From assembly GCA_025362495.1 (NCBI GenBank), contig JANYGI010000017.1, positions 1 to 33,799 of the forward strand: a DNA stretch of 33,799 nt. The letters are read 5' to 3'. The stretch is from Byssovorax sp. Lineage in GTDB: Bacteria; Myxococcota_A; Polyangia; Polyangiales; Polyangiaceae. Position 1 is the stretch's first letter. The number at the start of each line of letters is the position of its first letter. A model generated the notes under the pieces. It was given only the letters and a program-made list of their open reading frames with translations. It searched no databases and was not told the DNA's origin. Positions 1 through 7,839 of this stretch are shown piece by piece. The position numbers were made by a program, and so were the translations under genes.

Positions 1-64
1 CGCGTCGGCTCCCTCATTTCACAACGTTTCGAGGCTCGATCGCCCGGCCCGCTCACGTGCCCTC

Positions 65-169
65 CTACGCTTCGCCGCGCGAGTCACCTCGCGCTGCGCA
101 AGGAGTGGGCTTCCCGGGGTTGGACTCCTCCCGGGGCAGGACTTGCTCGATTTTCTGGTGTTGATCCAT
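65..169 (-). CDS. Possible small ORF, 34 aa, unknown
   Basis: A short ATG frame begins MDQHQKIEQVLPREE and follows a plausible Shine-Dalgarno (AGGTGA, five bases before the ATG). It lies just downstream of the DUF2007-like gene on the same strand. A GTG twelve bases upstream in frame could be an alternative start. I recognise no family and it may not be expressed. Between it and the upstream gene is a short perfect inverted repeat, GCCGGTC/GACCGGC at 191-206, without a T-run, so I do not call it a terminator. Confidence 0.18.
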   Translation of the reverse strand: MDQHQKIEQVLPREESNPGKPTPCAARGDSRGEA

Positions 170-249
170 CGTGCTCACCTGCTTCCTCTTGCCGGTCTTG
201 ACCGGCGCTACCGTCTTTGCGTTGAATTCTCGCTCTCACTCCGGCGATT

Positions 250-1086
250 TCAGCGCGCTCCGAGCGGAATGGGCTTCTTCGTTCGTTTCGCCGGCAGCTC
301 GGCCTTCCTCGACGCCGCGAGCTCGCGGCGCACGTCGGCCAGCGCCGCGTAGTGCTCGGGAGCGCTGGTGATGGTCCCGGCGATGGTGCCTTTGCAGCCC
401 GGGCACTCCTCCAGATCACGCGGCAGCGGAGCGCGGCACTCGGGCACCGAGCACACGTCCGAGCGCACGGCAGCGCCGAGCCGCCACCCGACGAGCGGCA
501 CTCCCAGCATGAGAAAGAGCATGCCGCAAGGCAGCATCATCCGCATGTCGCCTTCCGGGCGACCGACGGCGGCGCTGAGGGCCATGGCGCACAGGAAGCC
601 GACGATGAGGCCGAGGAACACGCCGGTCCCTCCGCGCCCGCGCCGCAAGCGGAACACCGGCCTTGGATCGCCGGGCTCGCGCGGCGTCATCCGCAAAGGC
701 CCCTGGTCGGCGCTGTCCCACACGTGATCGCATTTGCGGCAATGCCAGCGCATCCCGAAATCGAGCCGCACGAACGCGCCTCGCTCGAAGAAGCAATACT
801 CCAGCTCGCAGCGCGGACACCGCACCACGCGCTCGCCGCCGGGCGGCGGATCCGGCTCGACCTCGTCGTCGGCGTCGCCCGGGATCTCCGCGAGGATCGC
901 CTGGGCGCGGTCGAGATCGCGCTCGCGCACCTGGAGCTGAACCCCACCGGCCGCGCCGCTGAGCAGCGGGTTGAAGCCCGCGCCCTCGATCACGAACGCT
1001 TCGATCCCCTCCCCGCCGAGCCGCACGCGCGCGAGCTGCGCCTCGGTGACGTCGAGGTACTTCGCGACGGTGATGGGCCTGCGCAT
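250..1086 (-). CDS. DUF2007-like, double zinc-ribbon membrane protein
   Basis: This 278-residue protein starts at the ATG that overlaps the stop of the upstream lipoprotein gene (TGATG), so the two are translationally coupled. Residues 1-70 resemble the DUF2007 'putative signal transducing' fold (EAQLARVRLGGEGIEAFV, then LQVRERDLDRAQAIL). A zinc-ribbon follows (C90xxC93 and C116xxC119). Two hydrophobic helices lie at about 154-176 and 183-205, and a second Cys set (C212, C217, C228, C231) precedes a Lys/Arg-rich tail. The layout suggests an inner-membrane protein with cytoplasmic zinc-binding domains at both ends. The longer upstream frame is rejected because its extra residues are an Arg-rich shadow of the neighbouring gene. 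The biological role is unknown. Confidence 0.8.
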   Translation of the reverse strand: MRRPITVAKYLDVTEAQLARVRLGGEGIEAFVIEGAGFNPLLSGAAGGVQLQVRERDLDRAQAILAEIPGDADDEVEPDPPPGGERVVRCPRCELEYCFFERGAFVRLDFGMRWHCRKCDHVWDSADQGPLRMTPREPGDPRPVFRLRRGRGGTGVFLGLIVGFLCAMALSAAVGRPEGDMRMMLPCGMLFLMLGVPLVGWRLGAAVRSDVCSVPECRAPLPRDLEECPGCKGTIAGTITSAPEHYAALADVRRELAASRKAELPAKRTKKPIPLGAR

Positions 1087-2774
1087 CACGGCACCTCGAC
1101 GGCGCCGGCCGTGCAGCCGTCGGCCTTGCGCGGCTGTCCGCGCTGATCCGTGGGCGGACAGGCCTTGCCGACCCCGATCGCGGGGCTTCCCGTCGGCGGC
1201 AAAAGGGTCTTCGTCGGCCCCCCGTTGTCGGCGAGCGCCCCGAGCATCGGATCGGCGAACGTCGTCCCCGCGGCGCCGGCGCAGGGCGGATCGTCCCCGT
1301 CGCAGACCAGGTGCTTCTTCGGCCACTGGATCACGCCCTCGCCCGTGTCGGCCCCGACATGGCACGTCATCGGGGCGCCGCAGTCCATGCTGGTATTATT
1401 GGCAAATAACGAGTTGTCGATCTCGAACGTGGCGCCGCCCGCGAGCGCCGCGCCGAAGAGGCCGGAGCCGCCGTCGGCGTGGTTGTTAGCGAAGGTCGAC
1501 GCCTGGATCTTCCCCCCGTTGCCGAAGAGCGCGATCGCCCCGCCGAGGCCCTTGGTCGCGCTGTTGCCAGTGAACGTCGAGTTGAGGATCACCAGGTTGG
1601 TGTCATCGGCCTTGATGGCCCCGGCGCCCTCGGCCGAGTTGCCCGACACCGTGGTGGCCGTGATGGTCAGATTGCTGTGGTGGAAGTACATCGCTCCTCC
1701 GCCCGGCGCGTGGTTCGCGTCGAAGGTGGATCGGTCGATGCTGGTCGCGGCGACCGGCCCATCGGGCGTGCGGAACACCGCGCCTCCGAGCGCCCCACCC
1801 TGGTTATTGCGGAAGCTGCACCCGCAGATCGTCACCGCGAAGTCTTCCCCGCCGTCCATCACCACCGCGCCGCCGTTGCCGCCGTCGCCGCTCTCGCCGC
1901 CGTTGACCTTGCACGCAGCGTCGATGTAGTTCGCCCCCGTCCCGGTGGCCTGGTTCTTCTCGAACACGTCGTCGACGAGGGTGAGGTTGCTGAAGAGCGA
2001 TCCCACGGCGCCGCCGTTGGAGGCGCTGTTGTTCGCGAAGCGACTCCCCACGATGGTCACGTCGAGCGAGCCGATCGCGTAGACGCCGCCGCCGGCCACG
2101 TCGGGCCCGGTAGTCGGCCCTTTGCCGTCCTCGAACGTCACGTCGATCACGTGGAGCACGCCGTCGCGGATCAGGATCGCCGCGCCCCCGCCGTCGGTGT
2201 CGGTCCCCTGCGAGCAGGGCGCGGGCGCGGGTTTCAGCGCCGTACCCGACGATTTCGCGTTCTTGAAGGCCAGGTGCTGGAGGGTTACCGTGGTCTTGGT
2301 CTTGCGAAAATCACCGCCGTCGAAGTGGAGGATCCGCGTCGCTCCGCCGCCGTCGAGGGTGACGAGGCCGCCGCCGTCGATCACGGTGTCCTTGCCCTTC
2401 GGCAGCTCTTTTTGCGAGGTGATCGCGATCGTCGCCGCGCCGCCGCAGTCGAAGGTGATCACGCCGCCCTTCTTGACCGCGTCCTCGAACGCTTGCTCGG
2501 TGCAGGTCCCCGGCCCCGTCCCGACCTTGGTGGTGACGTTGCTCGTGTCGGCCGCCAGAATCGGCGCGGCGCAGGCCGCCGTCGGCGTCGATCCGCCGGA
2601 GCCTCCCCCGCCGCTCGTCGAGGTCGCCACCGCGCCGCCTGCGCCGCCGCTGCCGGTCGCGCCTCCGCTGCCGGTCCCGCTGCTCGTGCCCTGCGTCGTC
2701 GCGCTCGAGCCGCACGCCGACAGGGTGATCCCCAGCGTCGACACCAGCAGTGACGTGAACCCGCGAAGCTTCAT
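1086..2774 (-). CDS. Choice-of-anchor Q beta-helix lipoprotein
   Basis: The 562-residue protein starts at MKLRGFTSLL, preceded by AGGAG nine bases upstream, and has a lipoprotein signal ending in the lipobox LSAC. A Gly/Ser/Thr-rich linker follows, then a long parallel beta-helix-like region with repeated short strands such as ITATTVSGNSAEGAGAI and ILNSTFTGNSATKGLGGAI, typical of polymorphic-membrane-protein/pectate-lyase-like folds. The C-terminus carries the choice-of-anchor Q signature (DNGGPTKTLLPPTGSPAIGV, then TDQRGQPRK and TAGAVE). Cys residues scattered through the helix could pair in the periplasm or at the surface. Proteins of this class are common surface proteins in myxobacteria. 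Ligand or enzymatic activity cannot be read from the sequence. It is coupled to the downstream DUF2007-like gene. Confidence 0.85.
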   Translation of the reverse strand: MKLRGFTSLLVSTLGITLSACGSSATTQGTSSGTGSGGATGSGGAGGAVATSTSGGGGSGGSTPTAACAAPILAADTSNVTTKVGTGPGTCTEQAFEDAVKKGGVITFDCGGAATIAITSQKELPKGKDTVIDGGGLVTLDGGGATRILHFDGGDFRKTKTTVTLQHLAFKNAKSSGTALKPAPAPCSQGTDTDGGGAAILIRDGVLHVIDVTFEDGKGPTTGPDVAGGGVYAIGSLDVTIVGSRFANNSASNGGAVGSLFSNLTLVDDVFEKNQATGTGANYIDAACKVNGGESGDGGNGGAVVMDGGEDFAVTICGCSFRNNQGGALGGAVFRTPDGPVAATSIDRSTFDANHAPGGGAMYFHHSNLTITATTVSGNSAEGAGAIKADDTNLVILNSTFTGNSATKGLGGAIALFGNGGKIQASTFANNHADGGSGLFGAALAGGATFEIDNSLFANNTSMDCGAPMTCHVGADTGEGVIQWPKKHLVCDGDDPPCAGAAGTTFADPMLGALADNGGPTKTLLPPTGSPAIGVGKACPPTDQRGQPRKADGCTAGAVEVP

Positions 2775-2860
2775 GGGGGCGATCTCCTGGCCGCGATTGT
2801 GCGGCATGGTGACGCCGTTCAACAACGCGGAACCGCGCAAAATCCTCGCGACGCGGGCGT

Positions 2861-2890
2861 TTGACGCCCCTCCACGTCCGGTACTACGGT
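2861..2890 (+). promoter_or_regulatory. Candidate promoter of the DUF4266/DUF3570 operon
   Basis: TTGACG at 2861-2866 and TACGGT at 2885-2890 are 18 bases apart. They would place transcription initiation close to the GTG at 2897, giving a leaderless or nearly leaderless mRNA. This fits the lack of a Shine-Dalgarno there. The -10 match is weak. A small hairpin GGGCGT/ACGCCC (2855-2869) overlaps the -35. The 122-base interval is divergent with the beta-helix lipoprotein gene. Confidence 0.3.
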
Positions 2891-2896
2891 CGCCGC

Positions 2897-3520
2897 GTGA
2901 ACCTCGCGCGCGCCGCACTGGCCCTGATCGTCGCGCCGACGCTCCTCGCGTCGGTGTCGTCCGAGGCCGCCGCAGAGGGCCCGATCGTGGCGCCGTCGAT
3001 CGCGTCGGCGGAGGCCGCGCGCAACGCCGACGACGACGACGCGAGCGGCCTCCTCGCGTTCGTCACCGGCGCCGCGACCGCGCTCGTCCCCGTGGCCATC
3101 GGCGCGACGATCGCCGACCGCGGCAAGACGGATCCCGCGAAGAATACCGGCCTGATCGTCGCCGGCGCCGGCGTGGCGCTCGCGCCGTTCACCGCTCACG
3201 CCATCAACGGCGAGTGGAAGCGCGCCGCCGCGTTCAGCGCCGTCCCGATAGCCACCGAGATCGCGATCTCGGCGCTCCTCGCGGCCCGCCCCGACGCCGT
3301 CTACCAGGGCGACAAGATCACCCGCACCATCTTCGGCGTGCTCTTCACGACCGACGTGTTCATCGCCGCGCTCGGCATCGTCGACGCTTCATTTGCCGGC
3401 GATCGAAAGCGGGAGCGCGCCCTCGCGGTGCCCGCGAAGAGCGCCGCACCCACGCTCCGTTACCTCTCACCGACGGTCGCCGGAGGCGGCTTCGGTCTCA
3501 CCCTCGGAGGCACGCTGTGA
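2897..3520 (+). CDS. Membrane protein heading the DUF4266/DUF3570 operon
   Basis: Read from the GTG at 2897 (VNLARAALALIVAPTLLASV) this is a 207-residue protein with a signal peptide that could be cleaved after SSEAAA. An upstream TTG at 2861 in the same frame is less likely because it would put a polar stretch before the signal sequence. Mature hydrophobic segments follow: LLAFVTGAATALVPVAIGAT, GLIVAGAGVALAPFTAHAI and two more around FSAVPIATEIAISALL and GVLFTTDVFIAALGIV. The C-terminus (TVAGGGFGLTLGGTL) looks beta-like and ends in a hydrophobic residue. I recognise no family. Its stop overlaps the GTG of the DUF4266 gene (GTGA), so it is likely co-expressed with that cassette and may act in the envelope with it. 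Confidence 0.75.
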   Translation: MNLARAALALIVAPTLLASVSSEAAAEGPIVAPSIASAEAARNADDDDASGLLAFVTGAATALVPVAIGATIADRGKTDPAKNTGLIVAGAGVALAPFTAHAINGEWKRAAAFSAVPIATEIAISALLAARPDAVYQGDKITRTIFGVLFTTDVFIAALGIVDASFAGDRKRERALAVPAKSAAPTLRYLSPTVAGGGFGLTLGGTL

Positions 3521-3729
3521 AGCGCTTCATCGTCCTCGCGTCGCTCGCGCTCGGGCTCGGCGGCTGCGCGATCGTGCCCCAGAATCGCCGCGCGCGCCTC
3601 GCCGATCCGATGATGTCCCTCGCCGACGATCCGCTCGAGGTCCACCGCAAGCAGAAGCTCTACAGCACGCGCGAAGGCGCGGCCGGCGGCGACGGGCTCG
3701 CGGCCGGCGGCGGCTGCGGTTGCCAGTGA
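3517..3729 (+). CDS. DUF4266 small lipoprotein
   Basis: A 70-residue protein starting at GTG 3517, inside the stop region of the previous gene. It has a lipoprotein signal peptide with lipobox LGGC (C17), then the family core: RARLADPMMSLADDPLE and HRKQKLYSTREGAAGGDG, ending in GGGCGCQ (C67 and C69). DUF4266 proteins typically end in a GGxGCGC-type tail and sit next to DUF3570 and thioredoxin-family genes, as here. The lipidated N-terminus and CxC tail suggest a membrane-anchored peptide whose C-terminal cysteines are oxidised, metallated or modified, which is inference. The gene overlaps the DUF3570 start by four bases (GTGA). It is hidden inside a longer spurious frame, so automatic calling could miss it. 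Confidence 0.88.
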   Translation: MKRFIVLASLALGLGGCAIVPQNRRARLADPMMSLADDPLEVHRKQKLYSTREGAAGGDGLAAGGGCGCQ

Positions 3730-4928
3730 AGCGGCCGGCGAGCGCGGGGCTCGCGCTCCTCGTGCTCGCCGCGGTGACGGGCGCGCGGGAGGCCGCCGGA
3801 GACGACACGAAACCCGCTGAAACAAAGCCTTTCCCGCCCCTCTTCGCCGACGGCGACATCCTCGCCAAGCCCGCTCCGTACTTCCGGCTCGACTCGGCGG
3901 CGGTCCGCTACACGCGCTTCGATCAGAGCGGCACGGGCTACCAGTCGCGCGCGGGCAAGCCCTCGGGCCCCGGCTCGGAAGAGATGCGCGTCGAGCAGCC
4001 GCAGCTCGAGGTGGTGATAAAGCAGGGCGCCCATCTCACCCATCGCGTCTGGATCCCGGTCGACGTCGTCACCGCCGCTTCGCCCGACGCCATCGATGTC
4101 GTCAGCACCGCCTCGCGCCGCAACGAGGCCGCCTCGGTCGACTGGACAGCCACCTACGCCAGGGACCACACCACGGCCTCGATCCGCAACGGCCACCACG
4201 AAGAGGAGAACTACCGCTCGTGGAACTCTGGCCTCGCGCTCACGCGGGCCTTCGCGGAGGACAATACCGTCGTCTCCGCGGGCGTCAACGTCGTGCTCGA
4301 CTGGTTCGACAGGTACACGCTCCAGGGCGCGCACGACGGCCACAACGCGCGGAGCTCGATCAACTTCAACGCCGGGGTGACTCAGCTCCTCTCGCCCACC
4401 ACCGTCGCTCACCTCGACTATGGATACACGGTACAAGAGGGGCAGCTCTCCAACGGGTGGAACATCGTCCCCACGCCGCAAGGGGCCTTTCAGCTCGAGA
4501 AGCTCCCCGCCGAGCGCGGGCGCCATGCCTTCGTGGCCCGCGTGGCCCAGCACCTGCCGTGGAGCGGCGCCGTTCACGGCTCGTATCGCTTCTACCTCGA
4601 CACGTTCGGCATCGCCGCCCACACGGTGGAGGTCGAGCTCCACCAGCGCATCGCCTCGTTCGCGCGCCTCCGCTTCAATTACCGGTATCACACCCAGACC
4701 GGGGCCGATTTCTTCCGCACCAGCGTCCCGCTCGGCGCCCCGATCTTCGCCACGGCCGACAGCGATCTCGCCCCGCTCCACGCCCAGACGGTGGGCGTCA
4801 AAGGCACCTTCGATTTCCCGGTGTCGTTCGCGCGCACCCTCCACGCCGACCTCGCCGTGGAGCGCTACTTCCGGTCGAACGACCTGCGTGTTAGCGTCTA
4901 CTCGTGCGGACTTGGTATTCTCTTCTAG
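3726..4928 (+). CDS. DUF3570 outer-membrane-type protein
   Basis: The 400-residue product starts at GTG 3726, overlapping the DUF4266 stop. It has a signal peptide (LALLVLAAVTGAREAAG) and then a DUF3570-like body: FRLDSAAVRYTRFDQSG near the mature N-terminus, HHEEENYRSWNSGLALTRAF, VVSAGVNVVLDWFDRYT, and alternating amphipathic segments through to a C-terminal SVYSCGLGILF. The strand-like periodicity with aromatic girdles suggests a beta-barrel in the outer membrane. DUF3570 commonly accompanies DUF4266, a thioredoxin-like protein and an ApbE-type flavin transferase; no ApbE gene is in this window. Function is not established. The downstream thioredoxin gene starts 25 bases inside this one. 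Confidence 0.87.
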   Translation: MKRPASAGLALLVLAAVTGAREAAGDDTKPAETKPFPPLFADGDILAKPAPYFRLDSAAVRYTRFDQSGTGYQSRAGKPSGPGSEEMRVEQPQLEVVIKQGAHLTHRVWIPVDVVTAASPDAIDVVSTASRRNEAASVDWTATYARDHTTASIRNGHHEEENYRSWNSGLALTRAFAEDNTVVSAGVNVVLDWFDRYTLQGAHDGHNARSSINFNAGVTQLLSPTTVAHLDYGYTVQEGQLSNGWNIVPTPQGAFQLEKLPAERGRHAFVARVAQHLPWSGAVHGSYRFYLDTFGIAAHTVEVELHQRIASFARLRFNYRYHTQTGADFFRTSVPLGAPIFATADSDLAPLHAQTVGVKGTFDFPVSFARTLHADLAVERYFRSNDLRVSVYSCGLGILF

Positions 4929-5431
4929 TCGTCCTCCCCTCCCTCCTCGCGTGCGCCGGTCCCGTTCCCGGTAGCGGTCCCGTTGCCGCCCTCGTCCCCG
5001 CTCCCGTTCACGCTCCCGCCCCGGCGTTGCTGCCCGCCGTCGAGCTCGTCACGGCCCAGAACCACGCCGCGGGCGTCGACTCGATGCGCGCCGGCAAGGT
5101 CGCCCTGGTGAGCTTCTGGGCCCCGTGGTGCGACTCCTGCGTGGCCGAGCTCGACGCCCTCAATCGCCTCGACGATCGCGCTCGATCGAGCGGCGGCCTG
5201 GTGATCGGCGTCGCCGTGGGCGAGACGCCGGACAGCGCCGCGGCCTTCGTGGCGAGCCACAGGATCCGGTATCCGCAGCTCGTTGACGAGGACTACAAAC
5301 TGACGGACGCGCTCGGCCAGCGCCGCGTCCCCACGACTCTGGTGGTCGATCGCACCGGCCATGTCGTTTATACCGGCGGCGCGCTCGACGAGCGCGCGCT
5401 CGCGGCGTTTCGCGCGGCGCTGGGCGGTTAG
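4904..5431 (+). CDS. TlpA-like thioredoxin-fold lipoprotein
   Basis: A 175-residue thiol-disulfide protein starting at GTG 4904, within the end of the DUF3570 gene. The N-terminus is a lipoprotein signal (lipobox LLAC, C17) followed by a Pro/Ala/Val linker that would hold the domain away from the membrane. The thioredoxin fold carries the redox motif WAPWCDSC (C76 and C79) and the cis-proline loop RRVPTTLVV (P143). It should act in the periplasm as a reductant or oxidant of a partner's cysteines. The adjacent Cys-tailed DUF4266 lipoprotein is the obvious candidate substrate, which is inference from context. This gene ends the four-gene overlapping operon. Confidence 0.9.
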   Translation: MRTWYSLLVVLPSLLACAGPVPGSGPVAALVPAPVHAPAPALLPAVELVTAQNHAAGVDSMRAGKVALVSFWAPWCDSCVAELDALNRLDDRARSSGGLVIGVAVGETPDSAAAFVASHRIRYPQLVDEDYKLTDALGQRRVPTTLVVDRTGHVVYTGGALDERALAAFRAALGG

Positions 5432-5610
5432 CGCGCGCACCAGCGCAGCGCACTGAGCTGTCATAATCGGGCTTCAATTTCCTTCGAAACTGGCAAAAGA
5501 TTCTTCCGTGACTGCGGCTCGGGGGGGACGCCTGGCGCCCGGATGGGCTGGCGGCCTGCACGTTCTCGCCCTCGGCGCCGCCTGGACCGAACCTTGCCAA
5601 TCGGAGCTCC

Positions 5611-6264
5611 ATGCCTACGACGATCCCGAGAGAGCAGATATCGCCGCTCGACCCGTCCGCGCGGCCGCCCTTGCTCGCGGCCAGGTCGTTCCTGGACGCC
5701 ACGCTGTCGCGCGCGTGGACGAATCGAGGCCTCCACGAGTGGTTCGATCGTCACCTCGTCGCGGCGGGGTGGATGGCCCTCCCGCTGGCCGTCAACGAGC
5801 CAGGCGTCGGCAGCGTCGCCCTCCACGGCAAGGGCGCGAACGAGCCGGATCCGCAGCTCACCGCGCTCCTCGACGCCGCCCGCAAGGAGATCGTCACGGC
5901 GCTGAGCGGCCTGCTCGAGACGCCGCCGGACGATCGCTTCCTCGCGGTCGTCATCTACGCCGGCCGCGTGCGACGAAGGCGCCTGACGTGGGGCACCGAG
6001 TGGACGCCTCACCCCGAGCCGACTGCCCCCCTCAGCGCCGTCGTGCTCAGCGTCCTCGCGGCCGACATCCTCGCGCACCGCGACTTCTACGAAGAGCAGC
6101 TCGCCATCTGCGACATCTGCGCGCGCGTGGTCTTCGAGGAGGGCGCCGTCGCGCGCCGCCGCCGCTGCTCCGATCACGCCCACCCCGAGAGTGGCACCTT
6201 CCCGATCCACGCCGAGCGCGAAGCCGAGGCCGTCGCTGGCGTGGATCGGGACGACGAGCGCTAG
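5611..6264 (+). CDS. Unknown protein with C-terminal CxxC/C/H cluster
   Basis: A 217-residue protein from ATG 5611 with GGAG before the start. There is no signal peptide or membrane helix, so it is probably cytoplasmic. The N-terminal half (RSFLDATLSRAWTNRGLHEW) looks alpha-helical. Near the C-terminus it has C167DIC170 followed about 16 residues later by RRRRCSDHAH (C186, H189, H191), a plausible single zinc site of the kind often called zinc ribbon-like. I do not recognise a family. It stands alone on the plus strand, 179 bases after the thioredoxin gene, and its stop shares the palindromic CTAG with the convergent carboxylase gene. Confidence 0.75.
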   Translation: MPTTIPREQISPLDPSARPPLLAARSFLDATLSRAWTNRGLHEWFDRHLVAAGWMALPLAVNEPGVGSVALHGKGANEPDPQLTALLDAARKEIVTALSGLLETPPDDRFLAVVIYAGRVRRRRLTWGTEWTPHPEPTAPLSAVVLSVLAADILAHRDFYEEQLAICDICARVVFEEGAVARRRRCSDHAHPESGTFPIHAEREAEAVAGVDRDDER

Positions 6265-7829
6265 ACCGGGATGATCCCGCGCCGCTTCGCCGGTCGCTCC
6301 AGGTGCTTGTGCTGCGAGAGCTCGAGCCCGAAGGCGATCGAGCGGCGCGTGTCGCGGGGATCGATCACGTCGTCGATGAGGCCCCAGCCGGCGACCTTCA
6401 TCACGTCGATGTTCTTCTGGATCTGATCGACGATCTGCTGCTTCACCTCGGGCGGAGGCACCATGTCGCCGAAGAGCTTCTTCGCGGCGATACCCACCAT
6501 CCCCTCGGCGCCCATGACGCTGATCTCGGCCGTCGGCCAGCCGACGATGAGGTCCGGCTCGTAGGCACGGCCGCACATCACGTAGTATCCGGCGCCATAG
6601 CCCTTGCGGACGACGACGGTGATCTTCGGCACTGTGGCGGCGGCCATCACGTGGAGCATCTTTGCCCCGTGGCGAATGATCCCCTCGTGCTCCACCTTCG
6701 AGCCGATCATGAACCCCGGCACATCCTGGAGGAAGACCAGAGGGATGTTGAAGGCATCACAGATCTGCATGAACCTCGCGGCCTTGTCCGCCGAGTCCAC
6801 GTCGAGGATGCCGCCGAGGTGGTTCGGCTGATTGGCCACGATCCCGACCGGCCGCCCGCCGACCCGGGCCAGGCAGGTGATGACGGAGCGGGCCCAGCGG
6901 GGCTTGAGATCGAGCCATTTGCCGTGATCGACCACCGAGGCGATCAGCTTGTACATGTCGTAGGCGCGGCGCGGGTTCTCGGGCAGCAGATCCAGCAGCG
7001 ACTCGTCCCGGCGGTCGACGGGATCCGTCACGGCGAGGCGCGGAGGCTCGGACTCGCAGCTCGACGGGAAGTACGAGAGGTAGTCTTTCACGAGCTGGAT
7101 GCAGGCCGCGTCGCTCTCGACCTCGACGTCGCCGACACCGCTCTTCGTGGTGTGGATCTTCGAGCCGCCGAGGTCTTGCTCGGAGATGTCTTCTCCGGTC
7201 ATGGCCCTGACGAGCGCCGGGCCGCCGAGCGCCAGCGAGCCCACGCCCTTGACCATCGGCACGAAGTCGGCGAGCCCCGGGATATACGCAGTCCCGGCCG
7301 CGCCGGGCCCCACCATCGCCGCGACCTGGGGGACGACACCGCTCATGTGGACCTGCTCGCGGAACAGGTGCCCGGAGCCGGCGAAGAGCGAGAGCGTGTC
7401 GGGGTGGTTGGCGCTCGGATCGATGCGCGCCCCGCCCGAGTCGATGAACCACACGATCGGGATCCGCCCGCGCAAGGCCATCTGCCGCAGCCGGGTGACC
7501 TTCTCCTCGCCCGTCTGGCCGATGCTCCCGCCCTTGACCGTGAAGTCGTAGGACGCGCAGCACACCATCCGTCCGTCGACCTTGCCAAAGGCGCAGACCA
7601 CGGCGTCGGCGGCGGGGCGGTCTTTACCGTCGCTCCCCGCGGCGCTGCCCATCTGCGTCCCGTGCATCCCCACCTCGAAGAACACCCCGTCGTCGAAGAA
7701 GGCAAGGAGGCGCTCGCGCGCCGTCAGCTTGCCCCGGGCGTGCTGCTTCTGCACGCGCTCGTCGCCGCCCATCTTGCGCACCTCGGCGCGGCGGGCCTCG
7801 AGATCCTTCACCAGCTCTCGCATGTTCAC
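6261..7829 (-). CDS. Acyl-CoA carboxylase beta (carboxyltransferase) subunit
   Basis: A 522-residue, full-length carboxyltransferase of the PccB/MccB family (COG4799), transferring carboxyl from carboxybiotin to an acyl-CoA. Visible motifs include the start KMGGDERVQKQHARGKLTAR, GGSIGQTGEEK, the N-domain loop MVGPGAAGTAYIPG, FLQDVPGFMIGSKVE and RKGYGAGYYVMCGRAYEP in the C-domain, then WPTAEISVMGAEG. The C-domain loop mixes features of methylcrotonyl-CoA and propionyl-CoA carboxylases, so the substrate is not decided. No biotin carboxylase/BCCP alpha subunit lies alongside; one must be supplied from elsewhere. It is the last gene of the MarR operon, ten bases after the crotonase gene, with GAGGTG upstream of the start. 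Confidence 0.93.
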   Translation of the reverse strand: MNMRELVKDLEARRAEVRKMGGDERVQKQHARGKLTARERLLAFFDDGVFFEVGMHGTQMGSAAGSDGKDRPAADAVVCAFGKVDGRMVCCASYDFTVKGGSIGQTGEEKVTRLRQMALRGRIPIVWFIDSGGARIDPSANHPDTLSLFAGSGHLFREQVHMSGVVPQVAAMVGPGAAGTAYIPGLADFVPMVKGVGSLALGGPALVRAMTGEDISEQDLGGSKIHTTKSGVGDVEVESDAACIQLVKDYLSYFPSSCESEPPRLAVTDPVDRRDESLLDLLPENPRRAYDMYKLIASVVDHGKWLDLKPRWARSVITCLARVGGRPVGIVANQPNHLGGILDVDSADKAARFMQICDAFNIPLVFLQDVPGFMIGSKVEHEGIIRHGAKMLHVMAAATVPKITVVVRKGYGAGYYVMCGRAYEPDLIVGWPTAEISVMGAEGMVGIAAKKLFGDMVPPPEVKQQIVDQIQKNIDVMKVAGWGLIDDVIDPRDTRRSIAFGLELSQHKHLERPAKRRGIIPV

Positions 7830-7839
7830 AGAGACACCT

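Noticed and set aside
191-206. GCCGGTC/GACCGGC hairpin as terminator of the DUF2007-like gene
   Set aside because: The loop would be two bases and no T-run follows on the minus strand.
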